Of a DNA stretch of 21,387 nucleotides, positions 7,845 through 15,438 are shown in pieces. Source of the stretch: Candidatus Bathyarchaeota archaeon. Its GTDB lineage: Archaea; Thermoproteota; Bathyarchaeia; RBG-16-48-13; GCA-020355125. The notes beneath the pieces were generated by a model, which was not told the DNA's origin, ran no database searches, and saw only the letters and a list, made by a program, of their open reading frames with translations. The stretch lies in NCBI GenBank assembly GCA_026014905.1, contig JAOZHK010000098.1, positions 1-21,387 of the forward strand. The letters run 5' to 3'. Position 1 is the first letter of the stretch, and every line of letters begins with the position of its first letter. A program made the position numbers and the translations under genes.

Positions 7845-7849
7845 TCACC
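7845..7849 (-). promoter_or_regulatory. Shine-Dalgarno site before nuoH
   Basis: GGTGA on the minus strand, complementary to the archaeal 16S 3' end. It ends 7 bases before ATA 7837 and 10 bases before CTG 7834, supporting initiation at one of these codons instead of the downstream GTG 7729. Confidence 0.4.
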
Positions 7850-7885
7850 ATTAGATGATGCTGCCACATACAGATATACTTCAGT

Positions 7886-8347
7886 TTATGGAGGCTCCTT
7901 GAGTTTCTTCGCTAGTGCTGATAGGGACCATTCTTTTCTCAGAGGATACACATGGGGAGGCCAATCGTCAGGAAGCAAAAGAGGTGCGAGGTCAGGGTGA
8001 CCGTGGAAGCAAATTCCAAAGAGTTCATGGACTTCCTGCTCATACAGTGTCGCGGCGGGAAGGAGATCACTGACTGTTGGATGCTTAGAAGTCTCTGTTA
8101 ATACTAAGGTTTTGATGGAGACTACTGTATCCTCTCGCGCGAGGTGATAGATGAGCTCGATGTGCTTTCCGATGTCATTACCTGTAATGGTGACAAGTCG
8201 AGTGAAGTCGCGATTGATTAATTGTTGTAACCCTTCACGAACGAGTTCTGGAGACAGTGTCGCAAAAACGCGCTCCGTTCGGGGCATCGACACCTCGATA
8301 GCTATCCTCTTCAGCCATGCAATTAGCTCATTGTGGTCAATCGGCAT
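7886..8347 (-). CDS. nuoC: NuoC/30-kDa-like subunit
   Basis: 153 residues, the small archaeal form of the 30-kDa subunit, which binds the catalytic large subunit. The C-terminal family signature is clear: Y-E-Q-E-V-H-E-L-F-G-I-x-F-x-G-H-P-D-L…L-L-P-D-D-W…Y-P-L-R-K-E-W (about residues 102-143). ATG at 8347 overlaps nuoB by 11 bases. It is a stand-alone gene, not fused to D. About 50 bases separate its stop from the start of nuoH, where the large-subunit gene would normally be. Confidence 0.93.
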   Translation of the reverse strand: MPIDHNELIAWLKRIAIEVSMPRTERVFATLSPELVREGLQQLINRDFTRLVTITGNDIGKHIELIYHLAREDTVVSIKTLVLTETSKHPTVSDLLPAATLYEQEVHELFGICFHGHPDLAPLLLPDDWPPHVYPLRKEWSLSALAKKLKEPP

Positions 8348-8762
8348 CCTTGATCTTTCCTGTTAATCGTAATATTCCATGAATAATGGCTTCAGGTTTC
8401 GGAGGACAACCGGAAATATACATGTCTACCGGGAGCACCTGATCAACGCCATGCGCTATGTTATAGGAGCCACGGAAGGGTGCCCCGCTGGTAGCGCACG
8501 TACCAATTGCAATGACGTGTTTCGGATAGGGCATTTGTTCAAAGATCGCGTCTAAACGAGAGTGCGCTTGTCGAGTCACTGGCCCTGTGACGGCTAAAAT
8601 GTCTGCATGGCGAGGACTGCCTTTTAACATCACACCAAAGCGCTCTAAATCATATTTCGGAGTCAAGGTGGCTGTAAGCTCGATATCACAACCGTTGCAT
8701 GAGCCCGCGTTGAAATGCAGTAGCCAAGGCGAGCATCGTCGTGCCCAATCAATGAGTCCCAT
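8337..8762 (-). CDS. nuoB: Small subunit, NuoB family but MbhJ/EchC ([NiFe]-hydrogenase group 4)-like
   Basis: 141 residues carrying the proximal 4Fe-4S cluster. The ligands are C22, C25, C89 (I-G-T-C-A) and C119 (S-G-C-P-P-K-P). The first pair is spaced C-N-G-C, as in Ech/Mbh-type [NiFe]-hydrogenase small subunits, not the adjacent C-C of NuoB and FpoB. Surrounding wording also matches that group: F-N-A-G-S-C-N-G-C-D-I-E, Y-D-L-E-R-F-G and S-P-R-H-A-D-I-L-A-V-T-G-P-V-T. ATG at 8762 has GGAGG 10 bases upstream and overlaps nuoA by 14 bases. I keep the operon symbol, but an ech/mbh-type name may suit it better. Confidence 0.92.
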   Translation of the reverse strand: MGLIDWARRCSPWLLHFNAGSCNGCDIELTATLTPKYDLERFGVMLKGSPRHADILAVTGPVTRQAHSRLDAIFEQMPYPKHVIAIGTCATSGAPFRGSYNIAHGVDQVLPVDMYISGCPPKPEAIIHGILRLTGKIKDAD

Positions 8763-9096
8763 GGTGTGTGTGCCTCCAGAGAGGTATCAGAGTTGAAATA
8801 TTGACTAAAATCACGAGGCAGAAGAGCATCGGGTAGAAGCCAGGGTTTTCATAACTTAAGACTAATAGAAATGCGGCAACATCGAAGATTAAGAAAAAAG
8901 CAAGGTAGATGAAGAAGTTCTCGAGATTCACCTGTAATTTCGCAGCGGGAAAGGCTTCACCACAAGCATAAGGAGTAAAACCGAGTTTTGATTTTCGGGA
9001 AACCCGAACTGAGGCGAGTGAGCCTGCGATAAAGATTAAAATGGCAACGAGGAGAGAAAGGCCGAAGATTAACGGAATAGCGAGAACTAGATCCAT
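8749..9096 (-). CDS. nuoA: NuoA-like membrane subunit
   Basis: 115 residues with three membrane helices and the NuoA loop motif Y-A-C-G-E-A-F-P between helices 1 and 2, then F-F-I-Y-L-A-F-F-L-I-F-D-V-A-A-F-L. In NuoA the helix-2 segment is usually F-D-x-E; here the Asp is kept but the Glu is Ala. ATG at 9096 is chosen over a start five codons upstream because GGAGG is correctly spaced before it. NuoA occurs in complex I and Fpo and is not part of classic Ech or Mbh hydrogenases, so its presence beside a hydrogenase-type small subunit is unusual. First gene of the operon. Confidence 0.9.
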   Translation of the reverse strand: MDLVLAIPLIFGLSLLVAILIFIAGSLASVRVSRKSKLGFTPYACGEAFPAAKLQVNLENFFIYLAFFLIFDVAAFLLVLSYENPGFYPMLFCLVILVNISTLIPLWRHTHHGTH

Positions 9097-9136
9097 ATTA
9101 TCCCTCCTCAAAAATCTGGAAACAGATTATGAACTT

Positions 9137-9150
9137 ACCCTTATATTATC
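9137..9150 (-). promoter_or_regulatory. Probable TATA box of the nuo-like operon
   Basis: On the minus strand ATAATATAAGG with A/G-rich sequence before it (GAAACG, a possible BRE). Transcription about 25 bases downstream would begin near 9118, giving a short leader of about 20 bases that contains the GGAGG of nuoA. Confidence 0.6.
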
Positions 9151-9159
9151 GTTTCTACG

Positions 9160-9439
9160 TCAAAACCATAATTTTCTAAGACCTGACTTGCTTTCTTCAT
9201 GTAAGTTACTAATGTGGAGTTGGGAGTTAATTTTTGATAATTAAAAACCCGGTTTAATGCTGTAAGGTACGCGCGCTCGTATGAACGCACGTGCGAGGTT
9301 AAGGCGTGACCCGACTGCACTCCAGGGCGTGCTCGGAACTCAAGATCCTAATCATTGCAGTGCTCATTTGGGCCAGAGTCCTCATTACACACCTAACGAT
9401 AATATGGAAGAGAGTATCATAAAAACTCCCTTGAAACGA
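9160..9439. other. Non-coding stretch with inverted repeats, possible structured RNA
   Basis: No convincing gene lies between the nuo-like operon promoter and the UPF0282 gene. The part at about 9262-9390 is more GC-rich than its flanks. It has a palindrome CGCACGTGCG (about 9285-9294) nested in CTCG…CGAG, and an ACTGCA…TGCAGT pair (about 9314-9362) enclosing GGA…TCC. On the minus strand a TATA-like CATATTATC lies near 9400 and a T5 run near 9247, which would bracket a transcript of about 130 bases. I do not recognise it as SRP RNA, RNase P RNA, 5S rRNA or tRNA. Confidence 0.25.
9419..9430 (-). terminator. Possible T-run terminator after the UPF0282 gene
   Basis: On the minus strand GGGAGTTTTTATG follows the UPF0282 stop (9440) by about 15 bases. 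Archaeal termination often needs only such a T-run. No other minus-strand gene follows before the nuo-like promoter. Confidence 0.35.
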
Positions 9440-10420
9440 TCATACGGGAGGAGGCGTGGTTCTCTGCTGGTCCTTGGAGCGGCGACTCCAATTCAGAAAC
9501 TCGGTGGAAGGCGGATCCTGTTCATATAACTTCTGTCTTTCGGATTCAAGAGGCTGATTTCGTTGTCTGCAGTATTCTGCAGCCGTATATACGTGATGAG
9601 CTTCAGTCTCGGCAACACGCCGGATCGGATGCATGAAACGAGTCCAGTCCTGACCGCGTATGAGATGATGGTCAACTATGAGTGTCGGAATCATCCGTGA
9701 TAAATTCAGGAGATTACGTTGCGCTCGCATAATGGTTTGATGATTGACCCGGTAACCTGCTAGATATTGAGGTGGGCCTCCAAGATAGAGGAGTGAGGGA
9801 TTAACCTCGAGGATGGATTGACAAGTCGTTGTGATCATGGGTCCTTGGACGTCTGAGGCGTGAAGGACGCGCTCATTTTCAACACTGATCGAGACCATTA
9901 CGACCCATCCTAACGCAGTTTCAGACTCGCCATGAAATACTGGATTTGAGAATTGAATCGCGGTATCTCCGAAGGTAAACGAGTTTCCATCGGCTGGATG
10001 AAACTCTTGAAAGCTGTTTTCCATCTGTTTTCGGAATATCCAGCCTCGTCGCCGTTGGGTGGGGTTGATTTTCTTTCGATAATCTTTAGCCAAGACAAGT
10101 TTGTTATGAAATATCTGATGGGCTGTTTCGGGCGTTGAAAAGGTCCACCGATAATCGGTGAAAGTGGGTGTGCAATGGTCAAAATGGTAATGACTGATGG
10201 TCACTATGTCACTTTTCTCAGCATATTCCGCAATCCGGTGCCGGCTTTCCATGAGGATTCGATACTCGGTTGGATGGGGTAGAAGACGCCAGCGTTGCCC
10301 GAGCGAGACACCGGGATCCATAAGGATTTTGATATCTGGAGTTTCTATGAAGGTGCAGAGGGACCGGGCACCCATACTCTCAGAGATTAGAGGAAGGACC
10401 TTGATTTTCGACATATTCAC
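9440..10420 (-). CDS. UPF0282 family metallo-beta-lactamase-fold hydrolase
   Basis: 326 residues. Residues 76-82 are S-H-Y-H-F-D-H, the H-x-H-x-D-H metal site of the metallo-beta-lactamase fold. Further likely ligands are in F-H-G-E-S (about 168), H-A-S-D-V-Q-G-P (about 192) and V-D-H-H-L (about 245). The N-terminus (…L-I-S-E-S-M-G-A-R-S…I-L-M-D-P-G-V-S-L-G) is characteristic of the archaeal UPF0282 family, whose substrate is not known to me. GTG at 10420 sits 5 bases after GGAG; ATG at 10414 is two codons further in. The C-terminus is basic and proline-rich and may be lineage-specific. Cytoplasmic; no signal peptide. Confidence 0.88.
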   Translation of the reverse strand: MNMSKIKVLPLISESMGARSLCTFIETPDIKILMDPGVSLGQRWRLLPHPTEYRILMESRHRIAEYAEKSDIVTISHYHFDHCTPTFTDYRWTFSTPETAHQIFHNKLVLAKDYRKKINPTQRRRGWIFRKQMENSFQEFHPADGNSFTFGDTAIQFSNPVFHGESETALGWVVMVSISVENERVLHASDVQGPMITTTCQSILEVNPSLLYLGGPPQYLAGYRVNHQTIMRAQRNLLNLSRMIPTLIVDHHLIRGQDWTRFMHPIRRVAETEAHHVYTAAEYCRQRNQPLESERQKLYEQDPPSTEFLNWSRRSKDQQRTTPPPV

Positions 10421-10517
10421 AGTAACTCCATCAGCGACGCGCGCGCGTTCGGATTCGTTTCGGAGATCTCTGGCTCGACTGTGGGTGCTTGATGTAACAG
10501 AAACATGTGATTCGTAG

Positions 10518-11651
10518 TTAGGGGTAGAGGAGGGAGAGTAGAGGACTACTTGATGAGGGCGTGAAACATGTTAAAAAGATTACGATGACGAGAATGCTGA
10601 GTAGTTTTCGTGTGCGTGATACTCCGGTTATTTCATTTATTGTACCGGGATGCCCTTGGCGTAAGAAGAACAATATGAGAATTGCCATTGACCACCAGCC
10701 TGTTAAAATCATGATTGGAATCATGATGTAGCTTATCCGGCGATGCCATGTGGGGCCAAAGAGTGCCCAGGCGATGTGTCCTCCGTCGAGTTGCCCAATA
10801 GGGAAGATGTTGAGAAAGGTGAGTAATGTTGTCAGCCATCCGGCAAAGGCGATGGGATGAAGAATATGGGAGAAGCTGTTTGCATTGGGAAATATGTAGT
10901 CCTGTAGGGTTTGAAAGATGAAGGGGAGTACCACGAAATCTCCTTCACCCAAGGTAGTGGTTAATAGCTGATAATCCGTTCGTGATAAGGGAAGTGATAA
11001 TGAGTATCCCCAGATGGAGATAATGAGCGAGAGAATAAAACCGAATAATGGGCCCATGAATCCGATGTCAAAAAGTTGATTTCGATTGACAGTAGGACTT
11101 TTTTGCCGTATGACGGCTCCGAAAGTACCAAGCGTGAGTAACGGGATTCCTGGCAGAAAAATTGGCATGCTCGCTTCAATTCCATGTATACGACAAGCAA
11201 GAATATGTCCTAATTCATGGACTCCAAGTGTTGCTATGATACTAATGGTATAGGCGAAAGTCATGGTCAACTGGTCGTTGGTCCAGTCGATATGACTGTC
11301 CCGTCCTAAGATATTGAGTAAATTCAGATAATTTCCAGCGATGAAGTACCCTGAAATGGTGACGGTAATAATGGTTATGATAAAGAGAGGCAGCGAGTAA
11401 TTCACGATTACTTGATGGGAAGGGCGGGTAATGCGAGGAACTAGTTGGATCTGAAGCTCCTTGTCTTGCGTTAATTGAACCTCTAAGTCTTTTCCGCGTA
11501 CTTGGTCTTTTAATCGTAGCAGTTTTTGATTTAAATTAGGTTCTGGTTTAATCGTGAAGGTGGGGACATTATCTCTTACATAGGCGTCTGACACGGTGAA
11601 CTCCGTTTTCACTAACTCGAAGAGTTCAAAGAAGAAATTCGGATCGATCAA
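10518..11651 (-). CDS. Site-2 protease-type intramembrane zinc metalloprotease (M50)
   Basis: 377 residues. A soluble N-terminal domain (about 1-80) is followed by six or more membrane helices. The zinc motif is H-E-L-G-H (145-149) in helix T-L-G-V-H-E-L-G-H, and the third ligand is D289 in P-I-G-Q-L-D-G-G-H, the S2P L-D-G motif. Members cleave membrane-bound substrates inside the bilayer; the substrate here is unknown. The start is TTG at 11651: the frame is closed by TGA six codons upstream and GAGAGG lies before it. A TATA box at 11719-11726 suggests its own transcription start, with the UPF0282 gene downstream (97-base gap). Confidence 0.93.
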   Translation of the reverse strand: MIDPNFFFELFELVKTEFTVSDAYVRDNVPTFTIKPEPNLNQKLLRLKDQVRGKDLEVQLTQDKELQIQLVPRITRPSHQVIVNYSLPLFIITIITVTISGYFIAGNYLNLLNILGRDSHIDWTNDQLTMTFAYTISIIATLGVHELGHILACRIHGIEASMPIFLPGIPLLTLGTFGAVIRQKSPTVNRNQLFDIGFMGPLFGFILSLIISIWGYSLSLPLSRTDYQLLTTTLGEGDFVVLPFIFQTLQDYIFPNANSFSHILHPIAFAGWLTTLLTFLNIFPIGQLDGGHIAWALFGPTWHRRISYIMIPIMILTGWWSMAILILFFLRQGHPGTINEITGVSRTRKLLSILVIVIFLTCFTPSSSSPLLSLLYP

Positions 11652-11716
11652 ACGACTATGCCTCTCTCACGTCATGCTGGACCAGGTACTGGGATAGCGG
11701 CTATTCATCCTAAAAC

Positions 11717-11728
11717 TGCATATAAAGG
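11717..11728 (-). promoter_or_regulatory. TATA box of the M50 protease gene
   Basis: On the minus strand CCTTTATATG, close to the archaeal TTTATATA consensus, lies about 70 bases before the TTG start. Transcription would begin near 11695, giving a leader of about 45 bases. It lies in the 103-base gap after RNase Z. Confidence 0.6.
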
Positions 11729-11754
11729 TTCCCAAAGTCGCACGATACTAGAGG

Positions 11755-12663
11755 TTAGGAGAATGGAACGTGTATTTCAAGAAAATCTTCCGCAATTGTT
11801 ACCGTGGGAAAGATGTGTTCAGCCTGTTTTCGGAGGAGTGCCCCATCCGGATATCGGGAGCTGAGGTGGGTTAGAATTAAATGTTTCACGTGTGCACGTT
11901 GGGCTATAGATGCGGCTTGGCTTGCCGTTGAGTGCCCATTACTTTTAGCTCTCTCGTGCAGGGCATCATCAAACGTCGCGTCATGGATCAGGATGTCGGC
12001 ATTCTTAGCTAAACGAGTAACGCTAGTGCAGGGTTTGGTGTCACCAGTGTACACGATCTTGCGACCTGGTCGGGGAGGACCTAGAACATCGCGAGGAGTA
12101 ATGATGCGTCCGTCTGGAAGACAGAGATCGTCTCCTCGTTGGAGGTGCGCCCACATTGGACCTTCCGGAACGCCAAGATCATGCGCTTTGTGGGGAAAAA
12201 ATCTGCCAGGTCGCTCGGTTTCTTGAAGCGCATAGGCGAGATTAGGGATGTTATGGTCCGTCCAGGCGCATTGGATGGTGTATTTAGGATCAGTAACTAC
12301 GGTTCCTTCAGCGACTTCGAAGATTTTGAGTGGAAATGTGAGGTGAAATCGAATTAATTTCACGATATTCACGATAAAATCCAGGATGCCGTGGGGTCCA
12401 TATACTTCTACGGGTTTATCGAGATTCAATAACGACATCGTTTGTAGGAGACCTGGTAATCCCAAAATATGATCTCCATGTAGGTGTGTAACGAATATTT
12501 TTAACGTATGACGGAACTTGATTCCTGCGGTGAAGATCTGGCGTTGTAATCCTTCCCCACAATCAAAGAGGCAGAGTGTGTGTGCTTGCTGAATCGCGAT
12601 GGCGGGTAAGCTCCGGTGGCTTGTTGGGAAGCTTCCAGCGGTTCCTAAAAAAATTAGTTTCAC
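11755..12663 (-). CDS. rnz: Ribonuclease Z (tRNA 3' processing endonuclease)
   Basis: 302 residues, the normal short-form RNase Z length. It shows the N-terminal F-L-G-T-A-G-S-F-P-T, the metal site H-L-H-G-D-H (60-65) followed by I-L-G-L-P-G-L-L, a K-I-V-Y-T-G-D-T-K motif, I-H-D-A-T-F and the C-terminal H-L-S-S-R-Y with its ligand histidine. It removes tRNA 3' trailers. Both tRNA sequences in this window encode CCA, so many of this organism's precursors may keep CCA from the gene. GTG at 12663 follows GAGGG at a normal distance. It lies 13 bases after the tRNA methyltransferase gene, a likely operon of tRNA maturation. Confidence 0.96.
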   Translation of the reverse strand: MKLIFLGTAGSFPTSHRSLPAIAIQQAHTLCLFDCGEGLQRQIFTAGIKFRHTLKIFVTHLHGDHILGLPGLLQTMSLLNLDKPVEVYGPHGILDFIVNIVKLIRFHLTFPLKIFEVAEGTVVTDPKYTIQCAWTDHNIPNLAYALQETERPGRFFPHKAHDLGVPEGPMWAHLQRGDDLCLPDGRIITPRDVLGPPRPGRKIVYTGDTKPCTSVTRLAKNADILIHDATFDDALHERAKSNGHSTASQAASIAQRAHVKHLILTHLSSRYPDGALLRKQAEHIFPTVTIAEDFLEIHVPFS

Positions 12664-12676
12664 GATATACCCTCGG

Positions 12677-13768
12677 TTATCCGCGCTTAAAGATTAGGAT
12701 TTCACGGGTTAAACTTTTATGTTCTCGAATGAGGTGTGCTTCAACTAAAGAATAGCCGATCGTTATTATGTGTTGTTGCCAGGGGATGCCTTGCGGTACA
12801 ATGAGTGCCACATGACCTCGGCGGGAGAGGAATGATTTGATATTGGTTAACGTGTTGAGGACTAGTGATTTGAGTGGAATCCCGTGCCGTGAAGCCGCGC
12901 GACCGTATGGAGGATCGGTCACAACGGCGTTGACTGTTGTTAATGCAATAGACTGAGCATCAGCTACGAGTAGTTCTTCTGGCAAGATGTTGTAATGGTT
13001 GAGGTTTCGTCGACAGCCTTTTATCATTGTAGCGTTGATATCACAGCCTATGACACGACATCCGATGAGGCCCGCTTCGATGAGAAACGCCCCCGTGCCA
13101 CAGAACGTGTCGAGGACAAGACTGGTTTTCGTTACCCGGGCAAGATTCACCAGGCATCGTGCGAGTTTCGGTGGGATGGTCGACGGATGACGTGTTGGAC
13201 GATTAATCGGGTTTCGCGCCTCAAATCGATTCCGTTTGAGTTCAAGCAGCCGAATGCCAAAAAGGAATGTTGAATGAACTAGTACCCCTTGGAAAGTTAT
13301 GGTGGGTTCGGTTAGGTTAACTTGAGAGCCAGGTACACGATTCAAGAGTTCCTGGCCAATTTCTGCTGCTAACTTCGTGGAAGATAGCTGAGTTGGAGTT
13401 ATTTTTTGAAGACGCACCGCAAAAGAGTCCCCTGCCTTGAGGTATTTTTGTATCGGGATTTCAGTAATGCCTGATAGAATTTCATCGGATTGGAGAGGTG
13501 TTTGATAGAGTTCGAGACAGCATTGTTGTACATAGCTGCTTCTTGCAGCGATGATGAATGGGGTTTGGTGGGTGGTTTGGATGCTAAGAATGCGATGAAA
13601 TGTCTGTAGGTTGTGTGCTGGTAGTTGTTCAGCTTCAATAATTGCCTTTAATTCTGCGACTGGGAGCGATGGATGTTCACCAGAGAGAATGAAGAAGATA
13701 CGAGGTGACACAAGATTCTCTAGCAGGGTTGCTATAGGTGAATGCATGTGTTTGATTGTGGATCTCAT
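12677..13768 (-). CDS. tRNA (guanine-10-N2)-methyltransferase, TrmG10/Trm11-like (THUMP + Rossmann MTase)
   Basis: 363 residues. The N-terminal half has the THUMP-type region (F-F-I-L-S-G-E-H-P-S-L…, later S-F-A-V-R-L). The C-terminal half is a SAM-dependent methyltransferase with D-T-F-C-G-T-G-A-F (about 220-228, SAM binding), a G-C-D-I-N acidic motif, and the catalytic D-P-P-Y-G (about 285-289) typical of N2-guanine methylation. Archaeal relatives dimethylate G10 of tRNA. ATG at 13768 overlaps the stop of the upstream gene as ATGA; ATG at 13747 is possible, and the open frame up to 13813 would overlap the neighbour too far. Followed 13 bases later by RNase Z. Confidence 0.93.
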   Translation of the reverse strand: MRSTIKHMHSPIATLLENLVSPRIFFILSGEHPSLPVAELKAIIEAEQLPAHNLQTFHRILSIQTTHQTPFIIAARSSYVQQCCLELYQTPLQSDEILSGITEIPIQKYLKAGDSFAVRLQKITPTQLSSTKLAAEIGQELLNRVPGSQVNLTEPTITFQGVLVHSTFLFGIRLLELKRNRFEARNPINRPTRHPSTIPPKLARCLVNLARVTKTSLVLDTFCGTGAFLIEAGLIGCRVIGCDINATMIKGCRRNLNHYNILPEELLVADAQSIALTTVNAVVTDPPYGRAASRHGIPLKSLVLNTLTNIKSFLSRRGHVALIVPQGIPWQQHIITIGYSLVEAHLIREHKSLTREILIFKRG

Positions 13769-14121
13769 GATGGTGTGTAATGGGGAAGAAGCCACTGAGT
13801 TAATATATTGCACGTACTGGCGGAGATGTCACCGCCCATTTCACAGTTCTGGATATTTTCACAGATAATACAGGGAACCTCAAGGATTGAATCGATCTCG
13901 ATGGGTCGTTTATTGATATAGATTCGGTATGTCCATCGGCCATTGGCGAGTTCACGTTCGCGTTTAATCAAATTTTTAGTTTCCAGTCGGAGAGATATCC
14001 GTGAGCCTTCGCGACTGGTCGCGTGTAGTTCCCGCCACATGTCACGTTGGAGAATGCCATCTGTGCTGTTGTCTAGAATTAATTTTAGGGCACGCTTCTC
14101 CAAGTCGTCTCGTTTAGGCAA
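13765..14121 (-). CDS. TFE-beta / RPC34-like transcription factor with FeS-cluster motif
   Basis: 118 residues. A winged-helix domain spans about residues 1-70 (G-I-L-Q-R-D-M-W-R-E-L…L-I-K-R-E-R-E-L…G-R-W-T-Y-R-I). It is followed by four cysteines C84, C87, C93 and C104 in C-x2-C-x5-C-x10-C with E-M-G-G-D-I-S between. This matches the C-terminal FeS-cluster region of the RNA polymerase III subunit RPC39/RPC34 and of archaeal TFE-beta, including the trailing T-Q-W-L. TFE-beta pairs with TFE-alpha to open promoter DNA. It has only one winged helix. The start is TTG at 14121, closed upstream by a stop three codons away; no strong Shine-Dalgarno is seen. It lies next to TFB, which fits its role. 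Confidence 0.85.
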   Translation of the reverse strand: MPKRDDLEKRALKLILDNSTDGILQRDMWRELHATSREGSRISLRLETKNLIKRERELANGRWTYRIYINKRPIEIDSILEVPCIICENIQNCEMGGDISASTCNILTQWLLPHYTPS

Positions 14122-14200
14122 CTCTTTTCACTGGTATATTTTGGTTGATTGCCGTCATTAGAACTTTACGAAAACTTTGGATGCTGGGGAATAATCTGGA

Positions 14201-15139
14201 TTAGACCTTGACGATGATGTCGATGCCTTCGATTAATTCTTTATATCGGTTCCGAATTGTGACTTCGGTCACGTTAGCTTGTTCTGCAATTTCGCGTTGT
14301 GTCCGTCGTTCATTCACTAATACAGATGCAATGTAGGTTGTTGCTGCTGCGATCCCTACTGGGCCACGTCCACTGGTGAGGTGCATGACTTTTGCTGCTT
14401 CCAAAATATTCATGGAGATTGTTTCAGATTTGCCCGCTAAGCCTAACTGATTTGAGAAACGGCTAATATAATGGGATGGGGCGGAGGGGGGGACAAAGGC
14501 ACCTAATTCTTTGACCATGAATCGGTAGGATCGTCCCACTTCTTTCTTGTTTAAATACGAAGCTCCTGCAATCTCATCGAGGGTGCGCGCGACTTCACAT
14601 TGTCGACACGCCATATACACCGAGGCAGCGGTTACACCTTGAATTGACCGTCCACGTATCAAGCTTTTACGTACTGCGCGTCGGTAGATAACGCTGGCTG
14701 TCTCAAGAATGTTTTTGGGGAGATTGAGGAATGAGCAAAGCTTGGACATTTCCGATAACGCGAAGGCTAAATTGCGTTCTGTGGCGTCGGAGACTCGAGA
14801 GCGTCGTTGCCATTTTCGGAGGCGGTACAATTGAGCCTTTTGTGTGGAGGATAAGTTTTTACCATGAGTGTCTTTGTTCCGCCAATCAATCATGGTTGAG
14901 AGCCCTTTATCATGGATGGTGTAAGTTAGGGGCGCGCCTACACGTGTTCGTTTGTCTCGTTGTTCAGTATCAAACGCGCGCCATTCGGGTCCATTATTCT
15001 CGATTTTTTCCTCGATGACATATCCACAAGCAATGCATACGATTTCAGCATTTTCGAAGTCTTTAATGAACCGATCACTATCGCATTCGGGACATTGAAG
15101 AGGGTTTTGGGTATGCATTGTTCGTTTTCTCGTACTCAT
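14201..15139 (-). CDS. tfb: Transcription initiation factor B (TFB, TFIIB homologue)
   Basis: 312 residues with full TFIIB architecture. The zinc ribbon has C16-x2-C19…C35-x2-C38. The B-reader/linker region is conserved (P-E-W-R-A-F-D…R-T-R-V-G-A-P-L-T…H-D-K-G-L-S-T-M-I). Two cyclin folds follow (about 115-205 and 210-300), the second ending with the helix-turn-helix [11 protein letters not shown] that contacts BRE. It recruits RNA polymerase to TBP-bound promoters. ATG at 15139 is 18 bases after Gar1. No Shine-Dalgarno is visible just before it, so translation may be coupled. Confidence 0.97.
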   Translation of the reverse strand: MSTRKRTMHTQNPLQCPECDSDRFIKDFENAEIVCIACGYVIEEKIENNGPEWRAFDTEQRDKRTRVGAPLTYTIHDKGLSTMIDWRNKDTHGKNLSSTQKAQLYRLRKWQRRSRVSDATERNLAFALSEMSKLCSFLNLPKNILETASVIYRRAVRKSLIRGRSIQGVTAASVYMACRQCEVARTLDEIAGASYLNKKEVGRSYRFMVKELGAFVPPSAPSHYISRFSNQLGLAGKSETISMNILEAAKVMHLTSGRGPVGIAAATTYIASVLVNERRTQREIAEQANVTEVTIRNRYKELIEGIDIIVKV

Positions 15140-15157
15140 TTATTTATCGGAGGATTC

Positions 15158-15379
15158 TCATTTGAGATACAGGGCTTTACCCACATATTTTTTCGCATTT
15201 GGTGTGAGAGGTTTAATTGAGATGTAGGGGGTTTTCACTGGGCCAAAGATATCGATGATTTTGCCAACATTATGAGCTTGTTTGTCAAATACGTTTTGGT
15301 TAGATTTTGCTGTTCGTTTTGCTCTAAGAATCAAGTTATTATTGCTGGAAAGATGGAGCACCTTTCCAAGGCGCCTCAA
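15158..15379 (-). CDS. gar1: H/ACA RNP protein Gar1
   Basis: 73 residues, the usual archaeal Gar1 size: G-K-V-L-H-L-S…L-I-L-R-A, then N-V-G-K-I-I-D-I-F-G-P-V-K-T-P-Y-I-S-I-K-P, a small beta-barrel that binds Cbf5 in pseudouridylation RNPs. The start is TTG at 15379, giving M-R-R-L-G-K-V as in relatives, with GAGGT about 9 bases upstream. The frame remains open a further 27 codons upstream without a better start. Gar1 directly before TFB is a conserved archaeal pairing. In some archaea SRP19 lies between S8e and Gar1; here there is no room for it. Confidence 0.93.
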   Translation of the reverse strand: MRRLGKVLHLSSNNNLILRAKRTAKSNQNVFDKQAHNVGKIIDIFGPVKTPYISIKPLTPNAKKYVGKALYLK

Positions 15380-15438
15380 CCAATCAACCTCTTCCTTGTA
15401 AACGGTGGAATCCTTTATAATATTTACTCGTGGTAGTG

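Noticed and set aside
7829..7851. Short frame ATG 7851 (M-V-S-E-R-Y-stop) as a remnant of nuoD
   Set aside because: Six codons with no resemblance to the NuoD N-terminus; it may simply be chance, or part of the NuoH start if there is an indel.
9332..9350. GGAACTCAAGATCC, similar to the tRNA-Leu anticodon arm at 21050
   Set aside because: No T-loop, acceptor or CCA follows, so it is not a second tRNA-Leu.
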